DNA of 51,785 nucleotides, taken from Defluviitaleaceae bacterium (GTDB lineage: Bacteria; Bacillota; Clostridia; Lachnospirales; WQUN01). Under the pieces are notes generated by a model, which made no database searches, was not told where the DNA came from, and worked only from the letters and a program-made list of their open reading frames with translations. Both the position numbers and the translations under genes were made by a program. Positions 17,486 to 27,088 of this stretch are shown here, in pieces; position 1 is the first letter of the stretch; each line of letters begins with the position of its first letter. The stretch lies in NCBI GenBank assembly GCA_009781725.1, contig WQVF01000018.1:1-51785 (forward strand). The letters run 5' to 3'.

Positions 17486-18544
17486 ATGAACAAACGTGAA
17501 AATTTGCTTGGGGTGCTTAAAAAACAATCCTACAAGGAAGTCCCAATAGATTTTGGGCTCGCTCCGGCCTTGGTCGAAATATACCGGCAACGCACCGGGT
17601 CTGACCTGCATTATATGGATTACTTCGGTATGCCATGGCGGCCTGCTTATGTACCGGTGCCTATAGTAAAGGAACGGAAATTTCCTTATCAGCTAAAGCC
17701 TGGCACCTATATCGACATGTGGGGCGTAGCCCACGAACCAGGTTCTGCCGCTGCTCTTCATATGACCAGGATGCATCATCCACTAAAAGATGCCGACAGT
17801 GCTGCCATACTGGATGAATACCCCTTCCCTTCCTATGATGAATCCGAAGCCGATGAAATTCGTGAAAGCGTATCGCGTCTCCACACCCAGGGCTTTGCCT
17901 CTGTAGGTTATATGCAAATGACCATATGGGAGACAGCCTGGGCTATCCGCAGCATGGAAGAGCTGTTCTCTGATATGATAGACGAAAGCCCTTTCGCGGA
18001 AAAACTGTTTAATACCATCACAGAAATCGCAATTACTCGCGCCCAGATGTACATCGCAGCCGGGGTGGACATCCTATACCTAGGAGACGATATCGGGATG
18101 CAACATACCCCTATGATGTCCATGGATATGTACACAACATGGCTTAAGCCCCGGTTGGGCAAAGTAATTTCCGCCGCACGGGCCATCAACCCGGAAGTCA
18201 TAATTTTCTATCATTCTTGTGGGATGATTGACCCATTTATCCCTCATCTCATCGAAATAGGGATTGATGTATTGCATCCTATTCAACCAGAGTGTATGGA
18301 CTTTGAGGAAATTTATAAGGAATACAGCTCCAAGCTCAGCTTCTGCGGCACATTGGGCACACAAACGACCTTCCCGAAAGGTACCCCAGAGCAAATGCGT
18401 GCCTCCGTTTTTCGTAATCTTGATATCTCAAATGGGGGCAAAGGGCTGTTTATCTCCCCAACCCATCTTGTTGAGCCGGACGTCCCCTGGGAAAATGTAA
18501 TTGCGTATGTAAATGCTTGCAAAGAATATGGAGGTAACCTATGA
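17486..18544 (+). CDS. Uroporphyrinogen-decarboxylase-family protein
   Basis: The product has 352 residues with a URO-D/MtaA-like TIM barrel. Recognisable parts are the start NKRENLLGVLKKQSYKEVPI, the strand YLGDDIGMQ, and HSCGMIDPFIPHLIEIG followed by D-V-L-H-P-I-Q-P. True HemE has N-terminal arginine and aspartate porphyrin contacts that are not evident here. It is therefore probably not a haem enzyme. Members of this family occur in carbohydrate loci and in methyltransferase systems; its reaction here is unknown. It overlaps the fucosidase gene by 4 bases (ATGA), so the two are coupled. Confidence 0.8.
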   Translation: MNKRENLLGVLKKQSYKEVPIDFGLAPALVEIYRQRTGSDLHYMDYFGMPWRPAYVPVPIVKERKFPYQLKPGTYIDMWGVAHEPGSAAALHMTRMHHPLKDADSAAILDEYPFPSYDESEADEIRESVSRLHTQGFASVGYMQMTIWETAWAIRSMEELFSDMIDESPFAEKLFNTITEIAITRAQMYIAAGVDILYLGDDIGMQHTPMMSMDMYTTWLKPRLGKVISAARAINPEVIIFYHSCGMIDPFIPHLIEIGIDVLHPIQPECMDFEEIYKEYSSKLSFCGTLGTQTTFPKGTPEQMRASVFRNLDISNGGKGLFISPTHLVEPDVPWENVIAYVNACKEYGGNL

Positions 18545-19836
18545 AAATTCTCAGCAAACCTGAGTACTTAGAGCAGCTTGACTCAACCCGTGACCAGAGA
18601 ATAGCCTGGTGGCGGGAAGCTCGCTTCGGCATGTTTGTCCACATAGGACTTTATAGCAGCTTAGGCCGCAATGAGTGGGCAATGGCTTTCGAAAATTGGC
18701 CTATTGAGGAATATGAAAAACTGGCGGATAGGTTCACAGTAAAGGAAGGCTCCGCCAATGCATGGGCCGCCCTGGCCAAAGAGTCAGGTATGAAATACAT
18801 GGTGCTGACTACCCGACATCATGACGGGTTTAGCTTGTGGGATTCTAAAGCCAATTTGTACAACAGCGTAAACTACGGCCCCAAACGTGACATCGTAAAA
18901 GAATATGTAGATGCATGTCGCACTCATGGTCTTGGAATAGGCTTTTATTCATCCTTGATGGACTGGCATCATCCTGACGGTGGACGGGCCGCTTACGACA
19001 GTGCCGCGCGCAAACGCTTCCAGGATTATTTATATGCCATCAATGAAGAACTGCTTACCAATTATGGCAAAATCGACATCCTATGGTATGACGTCCCCTG
19101 CCCGATGGAGCATCACGAAGGTTGGAACTCCCTTGAGATGAACCAACGACTCCGAGCCATTCAGCCCCATATAATAATCAATGACCGTTGTCACCTCCCA
19201 GAAGACTTTGGCACCCCGGAAGGGCATCTCACCGCCGAAGCCAAACGGGACTGGGAGGCATGTATGACATTTAACGGGATAAGCTGGGGCTATGTTGATT
19301 CAGCCAAAGCCATACCCTATAGCTACAACGCCCAGCGGATAATCAAAATGCTAAGCACCGTCTCTGCCGATGGAGGCAACCTACTGCTCAACATTGGCCC
19401 AGCCCCAGACGGCAGCGTACCGGAAGAGGCGATAGAGCCATTGAAAACAGTAGGCCAGTGGCTGGCAAAAAACGGTGATGCCACATACGGAAAGCTAGAG
19501 CGAGTAAAATATCGATTCTGCAACGGAGTCTGTAGTACCAGCAAAAAAGGCCATAACTTGTATGTATGGAATTGGATTTGGCCAAATGACGGGGAGATAA
19601 TCCTCGGCGGGTTTACATCCAGAGTAAAGAGTGTACACTATTTGGATGGCGGGAAGCCTATCGCCTTTGAGCAAAGGGACTGGCGAATTTTTTTGAAAAA
19701 TCTGGCTACCCCCGACTCCATTGCAGGTGTTGCCGTTATTGTTGTTGAGTTCGAAAAGGAAATAGAACATACTCCTTTTCCTATCACCCCGTCATTAAAC
19801 AATGGCCAAGAGTTTAAGGAGCCCACCTATGGATAA
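18541..19836 (+). CDS. Alpha-L-fucosidase, GH29
   Basis: The 431-residue protein starts in the family core R-F-G-M-F-V-H-I-G-L-Y and contains T-R-H-H-D-G-F-S-L-W (91-100). The nucleophile candidate is D184 in KIDILWYDVP, and the later G-G-N-L-L-L-N-I-G-P is the usual GH29 signature. It removes terminal alpha-linked fucose. No signal peptide is present, so it acts in the cytoplasm on imported sugar. A short C-terminal beta domain follows the barrel. The next gene begins 8 bases before its stop. Confidence 0.93.
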   Translation: MKILSKPEYLEQLDSTRDQRIAWWREARFGMFVHIGLYSSLGRNEWAMAFENWPIEEYEKLADRFTVKEGSANAWAALAKESGMKYMVLTTRHHDGFSLWDSKANLYNSVNYGPKRDIVKEYVDACRTHGLGIGFYSSLMDWHHPDGGRAAYDSAARKRFQDYLYAINEELLTNYGKIDILWYDVPCPMEHHEGWNSLEMNQRLRAIQPHIIINDRCHLPEDFGTPEGHLTAEAKRDWEACMTFNGISWGYVDSAKAIPYSYNAQRIIKMLSTVSADGGNLLLNIGPAPDGSVPEEAIEPLKTVGQWLAKNGDATYGKLERVKYRFCNGVCSTSKKGHNLYVWNWIWPNDGEIILGGFTSRVKSVHYLDGGKPIAFEQRDWRIFLKNLATPDSIAGVAVIVVEFEKEIEHTPFPITPSLNNGQEFKEPTYG

Positions 19837-21763
19837 ACTACTATACGGAGTAGCCTACTATACCGAATATCTGCCCTACAACCGCCTGGAAAAAGACATG
19901 GCAATGATAAAAGCTGCCGGGATGAATGTAATCCGCATAGCCGAGTCTACTTGGTCCAGCCATGAACCCTCAGAGGGCATTTTCGATTTTACCCATGTGA
20001 CCCAAGTAATCGAAGCCGCCGCACGGGAGGGCCTGGATGTCATCATCGGCACCCCGACTTACGCAATCCCACCGTGGATGGCGGCAAAACATCCTGAAAT
20101 CATAGCCGACACAGGTCAAGGCCGGGAAAAATACGGCCGACGTCAAAACATGGATATTACAAGCCCCATCTACCTATTCTATGCCCAGCGTGTTATCCGT
20201 AAGCTGATGGAGGCAAGCTTGCATTATCCTAACGTAATCGGGGTACAGCTGGACAACGAAACCAAGCATTACGGTACTTGCGGCCCCAATGTGCAGCGTA
20301 TGTTTGTACGCCATTTACGAGAAACCTTCGGCCAAATTGACAAAATGAACGAGGCATTTGGTTTCAACTATTGGAGTAACCGGGTGGATGCGTGGGAAAA
20401 TGTCCCTGATGTAACAGGTGCCGTCAACGGCAGTTTCCGTGCCGAGTTTGAAAAATTCCGCCGCAATCTGGTAACGGAATTCCTCACATGGCAGAGCAAA
20501 ATCGTCAAGGAATATCTGCGAAAAGACCAATTTATCACCCATAACTTCGACTACGAGTGGCGGGACCATTCCTTTGGCTTGCAGCCTGATGTCAATCATA
20601 AACATGCTGCCAACGCAATCAGCCTCACAGGCAGTGATATCTACCACCCCTCCCAAAGCAAGCTCACCGGCACTGAAATCGCTTTTTGCGGTGCTACTGC
20701 CTACGGCCTCAAAGAGAGCAATTACCTGGTACTAGAAACCGAAGCCCAAGGCCTAATCGAGTGGCTGCCATATCCCGGGCAGCTTAGATTACAGGCATAC
20801 AGTCATCTGGCAAGCGGTGCTTGCGGGGTTATGTATTGGCATTGGCATAGCATACACCATTCCCAGGAAACATATTGGAAAGGCGTGCTAAGTCATGACC
20901 TTGAGCCCAATGCCATCTATCGTGAGGCTTGCAATATAGGAAAAGAAATCGCAGCCCTTGGCCCTATCAGAAAAAAGAACGATGTTGCCATCTTGGTTAG
21001 TAATGAGAGCTTAAACGGTATAAAGATTTTCCACTTTCCAGACCGGTCTTTTGAGTATAACGATGTTTTGCGGTGGTTCCACGATGCGCTGTTTGAAATG
21101 AATATCGAAATAGATATTATTTTTCCCGAGGATGTGGCGCGGTTTTCTCAATATAAAATGCTGGTGGTACCTGCCCTTTACTCTGCGCCGGATAGCTTAT
21201 TGGAAGCCTTAGAAACTTATGCCAACAATGGCGGATATTTGATTGCCGGATACAGAAGCGGCTTTTCTAATGAATTTTTACAGGTACGCCACACCATACA
21301 GCCAACCCCAGGGTGCTTTGGGGTGGAATATGACCTGTTTACCAAGCCTGTGGATGTGGCATTGAAAAGTAATCTCTTTAAGGAACCCCGCTTCGCCTCC
21401 CACTGGATGGAAATGCTTCGCCCAACCACTGCCGAAGCATTAGTAACCTATGACCATCCAGCATGGGGACAATACGCCGCCGTCACAAAAAATAAAACCG
21501 CCGTTTATATCGGCTGCCATATGGAAAAAGATGCACTCAAAATTCTGCTTAAAAGTTTACTGGAAGAGGCAGGGCTGTGGACAAAAATACAACAGGCCCA
21601 ATTTCCGATAATAATAAAAAGCGGCCTGGATGTTAACGGCCGCCCCACTCATTTCTATATGAACTACTCCGGCGCAAGCCGCAAGCAGGAAATTTATCAC
21701 ACCGGCGAAATAGTCGATTTGCCACCTTGGGGTGTTTCCGTTTTTACCGAAAATTCACATTAA
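19829..21763 (+). CDS. Beta-galactosidase, GH42
   Basis: The ATG at 19829 is chosen because AAGGAG lies 7 bases upstream, inside the fucosidase gene. The 644-residue product has the GH42 barrel with acid/base E144 (G-V-Q-L-D-N-E) and nucleophile E303 (Y-L-V-L-E-T-E). A trimerisation domain follows (about 385-590), then a small C-terminal beta domain. It lacks a signal peptide. With the fucosidase it would strip fucose and galactose from an imported glycan such as a xyloglucan, mucin or milk-type oligosaccharide. Its last 20 bases overlap the end of the convergent DUF4097 gene. Confidence 0.93.
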   Translation: MDKLLYGVAYYTEYLPYNRLEKDMAMIKAAGMNVIRIAESTWSSHEPSEGIFDFTHVTQVIEAAAREGLDVIIGTPTYAIPPWMAAKHPEIIADTGQGREKYGRRQNMDITSPIYLFYAQRVIRKLMEASLHYPNVIGVQLDNETKHYGTCGPNVQRMFVRHLRETFGQIDKMNEAFGFNYWSNRVDAWENVPDVTGAVNGSFRAEFEKFRRNLVTEFLTWQSKIVKEYLRKDQFITHNFDYEWRDHSFGLQPDVNHKHAANAISLTGSDIYHPSQSKLTGTEIAFCGATAYGLKESNYLVLETEAQGLIEWLPYPGQLRLQAYSHLASGACGVMYWHWHSIHHSQETYWKGVLSHDLEPNAIYREACNIGKEIAALGPIRKKNDVAILVSNESLNGIKIFHFPDRSFEYNDVLRWFHDALFEMNIEIDIIFPEDVARFSQYKMLVVPALYSAPDSLLEALETYANNGGYLIAGYRSGFSNEFLQVRHTIQPTPGCFGVEYDLFTKPVDVALKSNLFKEPRFASHWMEMLRPTTAEALVTYDHPAWGQYAAVTKNKTAVYIGCHMEKDALKILLKSLLEEAGLWTKIQQAQFPIIIKSGLDVNGRPTHFYMNYSGASRKQEIYHTGEIVDLPPWGVSVFTENSH

Positions 21764-23504
21764 CTCGCCCACTGGTAGTCCGTACATCCATAAGATTTTC
21801 TCCTGACCCTGACCCGACTTGCCCGCGGTTGCCAAGATTATTTCCGTTTACTTGCATTCTGCCGGATGTTGAGGATAAATTTAACCTAAAATCATCTTGA
21901 TTATTATTGACCTCCACCGTCACACTTCCCGACGTTGCGGAAACAATAGTATTTGACACCTGACCGTCCACATCTATATTACCCCGGCTGATATTTATCC
22001 GCCCGCTGACAGACCGGGCCTCCATTTGCGTCCAGCCGATGCTTTCTAAGCTAATACCGCCACTGGTTGCCCTGACATAAAACCTGTCTGCATGAGGGAT
22101 GCGCTCTGCAGAAATCCTTCCTGATGTGGTGTGTAGATTAACCGTATCCATTTCGCTTTGGATATTGCTGACGCTAATACGCCCACTGGTGGCTTGGGCA
22201 TGAAGTTCATTCAAATGACGGATGTTTTCCACAGATATACTGCCGGATGTGGTACGTAAGCTAAGATTTTCCGCAGTATGATTATTGTCTCGGACCTGGA
22301 TGCGGCCGCTGGTAGATTGGGCTGTGAGATTGGAGAATCCTCCCTCTACACGGATTCGCCCCGAGGTAGTACGCACTTGGATATCGCCACCATCAACAAG
22401 AAAATATGTGGGCAAGTACAGCCTAATTTCCCTGCCGCTTCTTGGAGAAAAATCTATATTCATCAAATTATAGATACTGGTCCCCGAGGTCCGTTGGTTG
22501 ATGGTGAGAATACCATCTGTGATACGAATATCCACGTTGGAGGTGCCTGAGTATACAGCAGGTTGAGTAGAGGTAGGCAGAATTGTTACATTGGCAGTGG
22601 TTGCACTGATATTTACCGAGTGAAATTCTAGCCCGTTTTCTGTAGGAATATCCAATGCCTCCAAGCTACGGCCCCCTCTGCCAGAGGACACCACACGAAG
22701 ACGCCCATCCTCCCAAAATACAGCCCCGCCTCTTGCGCCGTTGAGCCAGGCGATACCAAACAGGCTTGCACCTAGGAGAACCAACAATACGGCAATACGA
22801 ATAGGACGAATGCGCCTGCGGGTAGAGACTACCGCAAAGTCGCCATCATGGGTTTCTTGAGCGGATGGTGGCATGGAGTTGGCATATTGAGGATCAATTG
22901 TGGGGGTGAGAGGGCTGGGTGTATAGCTCTCAGTTGTATCCCGCCTTCTTCTTATAAGTCTGGAAATCGCAGGGAACCCTCTCAACAACATGACGCTTCC
23001 CTTGAAGAATAAAATACCAAGGCCCAAAGCTGCAAAGCCAATCCCCGCAGAGAAAACCCCAAACCAAAAATCGTTGAAAAACGCTGCAGGGGCGGAAATC
23101 AAAGTCATTACCCCGGCAATGAGTAACGCAATACCCGTAACAACCACGGAAAAAATAATGGCAAATAAACCCACAATTAATCCAAATGCCGTAGCCGCAA
23201 GGGGGATTCCTACCGGCACCGCAAAAATCGCAAGCAAGGCAATATGGGCAGTCTTAAGCCCGCCTCGTCTCTCTCTGGGGGAGTGTGAGCCTGCGGGTTC
23301 GTAGGTATTAGGCCTTTGAGATACATAATTTGATAAAATCGTAGCAACAACCTCACCGGGGCTGCCTAGTTTGGCTATCGCGTCAGCTTCGTCGTGGGCG
23401 TCTGAGATATAGCCCTCGTAGTATTCCAGTGCATCCCGCTGTTCGCTTTCGGGCAATGCCCGCAGCTTATGGGATAGCTCGGACAGAAACTCATTCTTAG
23501 TCAT
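21744..23504 (-). CDS. HAAS-domain membrane protein with DUF4097 beta-strand repeats
   Basis: The ATG at 23504 is chosen because GGAGGAGAAAT precedes it. The 586-residue product opens with a HAAS/DUF1700 domain (MTKNEFLSELSHKLRALPES, then A-L-E-Y-Y-E-G-Y-I). Three or four hydrophobic spans follow (about 90-185), then another span near residue 240. The outer half is a DUF4097 domain with many TTSGRI(S/R)V-type strands, a right-handed beta-helix. Such proteins are commonly encoded with PadR regulators and are thought to sense or respond to envelope conditions. It follows padR by 67 bases. Confidence 0.88.
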   Translation of the reverse strand: MTKNEFLSELSHKLRALPESEQRDALEYYEGYISDAHDEADAIAKLGSPGEVVATILSNYVSQRPNTYEPAGSHSPRERRGGLKTAHIALLAIFAVPVGIPLAATAFGLIVGLFAIIFSVVVTGIALLIAGVMTLISAPAAFFNDFWFGVFSAGIGFAALGLGILFFKGSVMLLRGFPAISRLIRRRRDTTESYTPSPLTPTIDPQYANSMPPSAQETHDGDFAVVSTRRRIRPIRIAVLLVLLGASLFGIAWLNGARGGAVFWEDGRLRVVSSGRGGRSLEALDIPTENGLEFHSVNISATTANVTILPTSTQPAVYSGTSNVDIRITDGILTINQRTSGTSIYNLMNIDFSPRSGREIRLYLPTYFLVDGGDIQVRTTSGRIRVEGGFSNLTAQSTSGRIQVRDNNHTAENLSLRTTSGSISVENIRHLNELHAQATSGRISVSNIQSEMDTVNLHTTSGRISAERIPHADRFYVRATSGGISLESIGWTQMEARSVSGRINISRGNIDVDGQVSNTIVSATSGSVTVEVNNNQDDFRLNLSSTSGRMQVNGNNLGNRGQVGSGSGENLMDVRTTSGRVNVNFR

Positions 23505-23571
23505 ATTTCTCCTCCATATTAAAAATATACAAACCGTATCTGCGGGCGCGAGCTCCACGCGTACTTGCTTC

Positions 23572-23886
23572 TCATTCTGGTTTTTTTACCAAAAATCCAT
23601 TAATCCTCTGTACAAAATCCCGCCATTTCCCCGTGCATTCCAATAACCTTCCATGGCCTTTTTCTGTAATCTGATAATATCGCCGGTTGCGGCCACTATG
23701 GGGGATGTCATATGTGGTAAGGCAACCGGCGTTTTGTAAACGGCGCATAACAGGATACAGGGTGGACTCCGAGACCTGTAATGCATCCTTTACCTGCTGA
23801 GTAAGATTGTAAGCATATGCGTCTTCCTCAGAAAGAAGAGAAAGTACACAGCCTTCTAATAATATACCTGTAGCTTGAATTGCCAT
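23572..23886 (-). CDS. PadR-family transcriptional regulator
   Basis: The product has 104 residues with the PadR winged helix: G-I-L-L-E-G-C-V-L-S-L-L, Y-A-Y-N-L-T-Q-Q-V, then S-E-S-T-L-Y-P-V-M-R-R-L and the wing R-R-Y-Y-Q-I-T-E-K-G. The C-terminal dimer helix is short. It is the first gene of a minus-strand operon with the HAAS-DUF4097 gene, and is divergent from the ABC transporter genes. The palindrome at 23919-23943 between the two operons is its likely operator. Confidence 0.93.
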   Translation of the reverse strand: MAIQATGILLEGCVLSLLSEEDAYAYNLTQQVKDALQVSESTLYPVMRRLQNAGCLTTYDIPHSGRNRRYYQITEKGHGRLLECTGKWRDFVQRINGFLVKKPE

Positions 23887-23918
23887 AGCTTCTCCTTACA
23901 ATGCTTTTTTGATGTGTG

Positions 23919-23943
23919 CAATATTATACGACATATAATATTG
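23919..23943. promoter_or_regulatory. Palindromic operator candidate for PadR
   Basis: CAATATTAT and ATAATATTG form perfect 9-base arms around a 7-base spacer, centred between the divergent padR and ABC genes. The right arm contains TATAATAT-like -10 sequence. PadR proteins bind such AT-rich dyads and normally repress their own and neighbouring operons, so a shared operator is likely. Confidence 0.65.
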
Positions 23944-23971
23944 TATGTCTGAAAAGTCTGGCTCATAATGG

Positions 23972-24745
23972 GTGAATGCAAAATCAAAACGGGCTTCTCC
24001 CCCGCCTTCCGCAGAGGAGAAGCCTGGTACCGTATTGGAGTTGGCCAATGAGCTATGTGAGGTTGAAAATGTAACACGGGATTACAAGCAAGGAGACATA
24101 AATCTACGAGCAATAGACGGCATCAATTTTGAGCTGGATGAAGGTAAGCTCAGCGTAATAATAGGACCATCCGGCGCAGGTAAATCAACAGTACTCAATA
24201 TCCTTGGTGGGATGGATATGGCCACTTCCGGTATTGTAACTGTAGGTGGCCGGGACATCACTAGCCTAAGCCGCCGCCAGCGCACAGCCTATCGCCGAGA
24301 CGATATCGGCTTTATTTTTCAATTCTATAATCTAATACAAAACCTCACCGCATTAGAAAATGTAGAACTGGCCTCCCATATCCGCAGCCAGGCAAGTGAC
24401 CCAACTACTATCTTGACCCAGGTAGGCCTAGAAGACCGTATCAATAACTTCCCGTCTCAACTATCCGGGGGAGAACAGCAGCGGGTTGCGATAGCCCGGG
24501 CTTTGGCCAAAAAACCAAAATTGCTACTCTGCGATGAGCCCACAGGAGCACTTGACTACGAAACGGGCAAAGGCATTCTCAGACTACTTCAAGATGCTAG
24601 CAAGGACGGCATGACCGTTGTTGTAATCACTCACAACTCCGCAATAACCCCAATGGCCGACCGTATCGTTAAAATCAAAAGCGGCAAAGTAGAGTCCGTG
24701 AGGGACAATCCCAATCCCAAACCTGTTTCGGAAATAGAGTGGTAA
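23972..24745 (+). CDS. ABC transporter ATP-binding protein (MacB/LolD type)
   Basis: This 257-residue ATPase has Walker [10 protein letters not shown] (65-73), the Q-loop, signature L-S-G-G-E-Q-Q-R, Walker [13 protein letters not shown] and a switch H in V-I-T-H-N. The first 30 residues ([16 protein letters not shown]) are an unusual hydrophilic extension. The GTG start lacks a clear ribosome site, so the true start may be further in. It overlaps the region upstream of the FtsX-type permease by 18 bases and works with it. MacB-type exporters commonly handle antimicrobial peptides or lipoproteins. Confidence 0.9.
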   Translation: MNAKSKRASPPPSAEEKPGTVLELANELCEVENVTRDYKQGDINLRAIDGINFELDEGKLSVIIGPSGAGKSTVLNILGGMDMATSGIVTVGGRDITSLSRRQRTAYRRDDIGFIFQFYNLIQNLTALENVELASHIRSQASDPTTILTQVGLEDRINNFPSQLSGGEQQRVAIARALAKKPKLLLCDEPTGALDYETGKGILRLLQDASKDGMTVVVITHNSAITPMADRIVKIKSGKVESVRDNPNPKPVSEIEW

Positions 24746-24762
24746 AGTTGCTGGAGGCACCT

Positions 24763-27087
24763 ATGAACCCTTTCTGGAAAGACATAAACCGGGAAATCTC
24801 TGCCACAAAGAGCCGCTTCATCTCCCTAATGCTGATATCTTTACTCGGAGCTTTCGTTGTTGTCGGCATTCACGCCACAGCCATCCATATGCGGGACGCG
24901 GCGGACGCGGCTTATCGCCGTGCCAACCTATATGACCTACAACTACGCCATCCTATAGGCTTTTCTCCCGAGGACGTCGAGGTAATCCGCAATCTTGAGA
25001 TTGTATATTCCGCTATGCCCACCAATATCACAGACATATATATTTATGTAGGAGACACACAGCGTACCATGCGAACTTATAGCCTCCCGACCCTGCCCGA
25101 GGCAATCAACATCCCAACCTTATTAGAAGGCCGCCTCCCAGCCACTCCTTATGAAATTGCTGTAGAAAGGCGATTTCTCAGGGAGGGAGGGTTTTCTATT
25201 GGCGATATGGCTGATGATTATTTAGTCGTCGGCCTTGTGGAATCCCCCCTTTATCTCACCGGAGCCCGTGGCAATACCACTCTCGGGGACGGGACAATAC
25301 GATTTTTCGCCTATGTATACCCTGTCCCAATTTACACGGATATATATGTAATAATGGAAGGCTCCCGTGACCTCCACCAAGTCTCCGACGTCTACAATGC
25401 CGCAGCCCAAGAATGGCGGCAACAACTTGAGGCGGTGCTTGCCGAAGCTATTGGCGGCTTTGTTTTCACCAGACAAAACGGTATTGCCTTCGAGTCCTAT
25501 TTCCAAGATACTCAGCGGCTGCAACAGGTAGGATATGTATTCCCCATAGTATTTTTCCTAGTAGCGGTACTAGTGAGTCTCACCACCATGACCCGTATGG
25601 TCGAAGAACAGCGCGGCCAAATTGGAATCTACAAAGCCCTTGGCTATAAATCCGGGACCATTTTTATGAAATATCTGCTATACGCTGTGATTTCCGGCTT
25701 ATCAGGGGGGATACTCGGGACAATCCTAGGCACCAATATCGTGCCTAGGATTATTTTTGATGCATACGGCCATTTGTACAATATGCCTCATTCAAATCAC
25801 CCTATCCCATGGGGAGTTGCGGCTATTTCCATTTTTTCTGCGGTGCTGTCCGTTACTGCTGCGGTTTTTTTCGTCTGTCTAAAAGCAGTACAAGAAGAAT
25901 CCGCCAGCCTAATGCGCCCCAAAGCTCCAACCCCAGGGAAGCGTGTTCTAATAGAAAAAATCCCGCCACTTTGGAACCGGCTTAGCTTTATAAGCAAAGT
26001 CACCTCAAGAAATATCTTCCGATACAAAGGCCGGTTCTTTATGACCTTGGCCGGAGTGGCAGGCTGCACGGCACTGCTGGTGACTGCCTTCGGCCTTGGG
26101 GATTCCATAGGTAGCGTAGCCCGGTTGCAATTCGAAGAAATAATCCGATACGATGCCCATATAATTACAAGGGAATTATCCTATGCTGACCAGGCAGAGC
26201 TCCTTGTCCTGACAATGGAATCCCGTAATGATGGACCGACCCCAAAAGCTTTGTTTATCCGAAGTATGACCGCCGACGCCCACACACAAGCCGGCGGTTT
26301 TCCCGCCTCAATTATTGTCCCAGAGGATATGTCTCACCTAACCGACTTTGTATATTTGGAATCCCAAAGCAACGAGGGAGTGCTAGTCACAGAAAAGCTA
26401 GCAAGAGAAATGGATATCCGTACAGGTGACGAATTCACCATAACTCTAGGGGATGGCCAATCTCACAATGTGCAAACCGTGGGAATAGCAGAAAATTACC
26501 TACTCCATTTTATCTACATGCCCCAAGAGCTGTTTTTATCCATATTTGAGCAGGAAAGCTTTCGCCCAAATGGCCTATTCATAATAGGCGACATAGACTT
26601 GCCAATTATACGCCAGCACTCCTCCGTAATGGGCATATCCAACACCGCCTGGATGCGAGACAATCTGCGAGAACAAACCGATGCCCTGGGTATTGTGACC
26701 ATAGTGTTGATGATTGCAGCTTGCATTCTGGCCTTGATAGTCCTCTTCAACCTGACAGAAATCAATATCTTGGAACGTATGCGTGAATTGGCAACAATCA
26801 AAGTCCTAGGGTTTCAAGATATTGAGACTGCCATGTACTTATACAGGGAAAATATGGTGGTGACTTTAATGGGGATTGCATTAGGGCTGATAGGAGGCGT
26901 CTTCCTCAATAGCTTTATCCTCACCACCGTGGAAATCGATATGCTCAAATTCCCCCATATAATTAATCCCACTAGCTTTTTACTAGCTAGTGGGATTTCG
27001 GTGTTGTTTGCGCTTATGGTTAATGCTTTGACTTATCGGAAATTGATGGGGATTGATATGGTTGGGGCTTTGAAGAGTGTGGAGTAA
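24763..27087 (+). CDS. FtsX-type ABC permease
   Basis: The ATG at 24763 has GGAGG 7 bases upstream. The 774-residue product has an N-terminal span after SATKSRFISLML, a large outer domain (about 45-250), three spans around 255-380, a further span near residue 425, a second outer domain, and three C-terminal spans. The paired FtsX domains match the ten-span type of large permease. It is cotranscribed with the ATPase gene. Near the 3' end a 12-bp inverted repeat lies within the coding sequence. One base separates its stop from the convergent restriction gene. Confidence 0.9.
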   Translation: MNPFWKDINREISATKSRFISLMLISLLGAFVVVGIHATAIHMRDAADAAYRRANLYDLQLRHPIGFSPEDVEVIRNLEIVYSAMPTNITDIYIYVGDTQRTMRTYSLPTLPEAINIPTLLEGRLPATPYEIAVERRFLREGGFSIGDMADDYLVVGLVESPLYLTGARGNTTLGDGTIRFFAYVYPVPIYTDIYVIMEGSRDLHQVSDVYNAAAQEWRQQLEAVLAEAIGGFVFTRQNGIAFESYFQDTQRLQQVGYVFPIVFFLVAVLVSLTTMTRMVEEQRGQIGIYKALGYKSGTIFMKYLLYAVISGLSGGILGTILGTNIVPRIIFDAYGHLYNMPHSNHPIPWGVAAISIFSAVLSVTAAVFFVCLKAVQEESASLMRPKAPTPGKRVLIEKIPPLWNRLSFISKVTSRNIFRYKGRFFMTLAGVAGCTALLVTAFGLGDSIGSVARLQFEEIIRYDAHIITRELSYADQAELLVLTMESRNDGPTPKALFIRSMTADAHTQAGGFPASIIVPEDMSHLTDFVYLESQSNEGVLVTEKLAREMDIRTGDEFTITLGDGQSHNVQTVGIAENYLLHFIYMPQELFLSIFEQESFRPNGLFIIGDIDLPIIRQHSSVMGISNTAWMRDNLREQTDALGIVTIVLMIAACILALIVLFNLTEINILERMRELATIKVLGFQDIETAMYLYRENMVVTLMGIALGLIGGVFLNSFILTTVEIDMLKFPHIINPTSFLLASGISVLFALMVNALTYRKLMGIDMVGALKSVE
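26965..26997. repeat. 12-bp inverted repeat inside the FtsX gene
   Basis: AATCCCACTAGC and its exact complement enclose a 9-base loop. It encodes N-P-T-S-F-L-L-A-S-G-I within the last membrane region, so coding constraint alone does not explain its perfection. Confidence 0.6.
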
Positions 27088-27088
27088 C

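Noticed and set aside
17486-18544. Annotation as HemE (haem biosynthesis)
   Set aside because: The porphyrin-binding signature was not evident and the gene is coupled to glycosidases, with no haem genes around.
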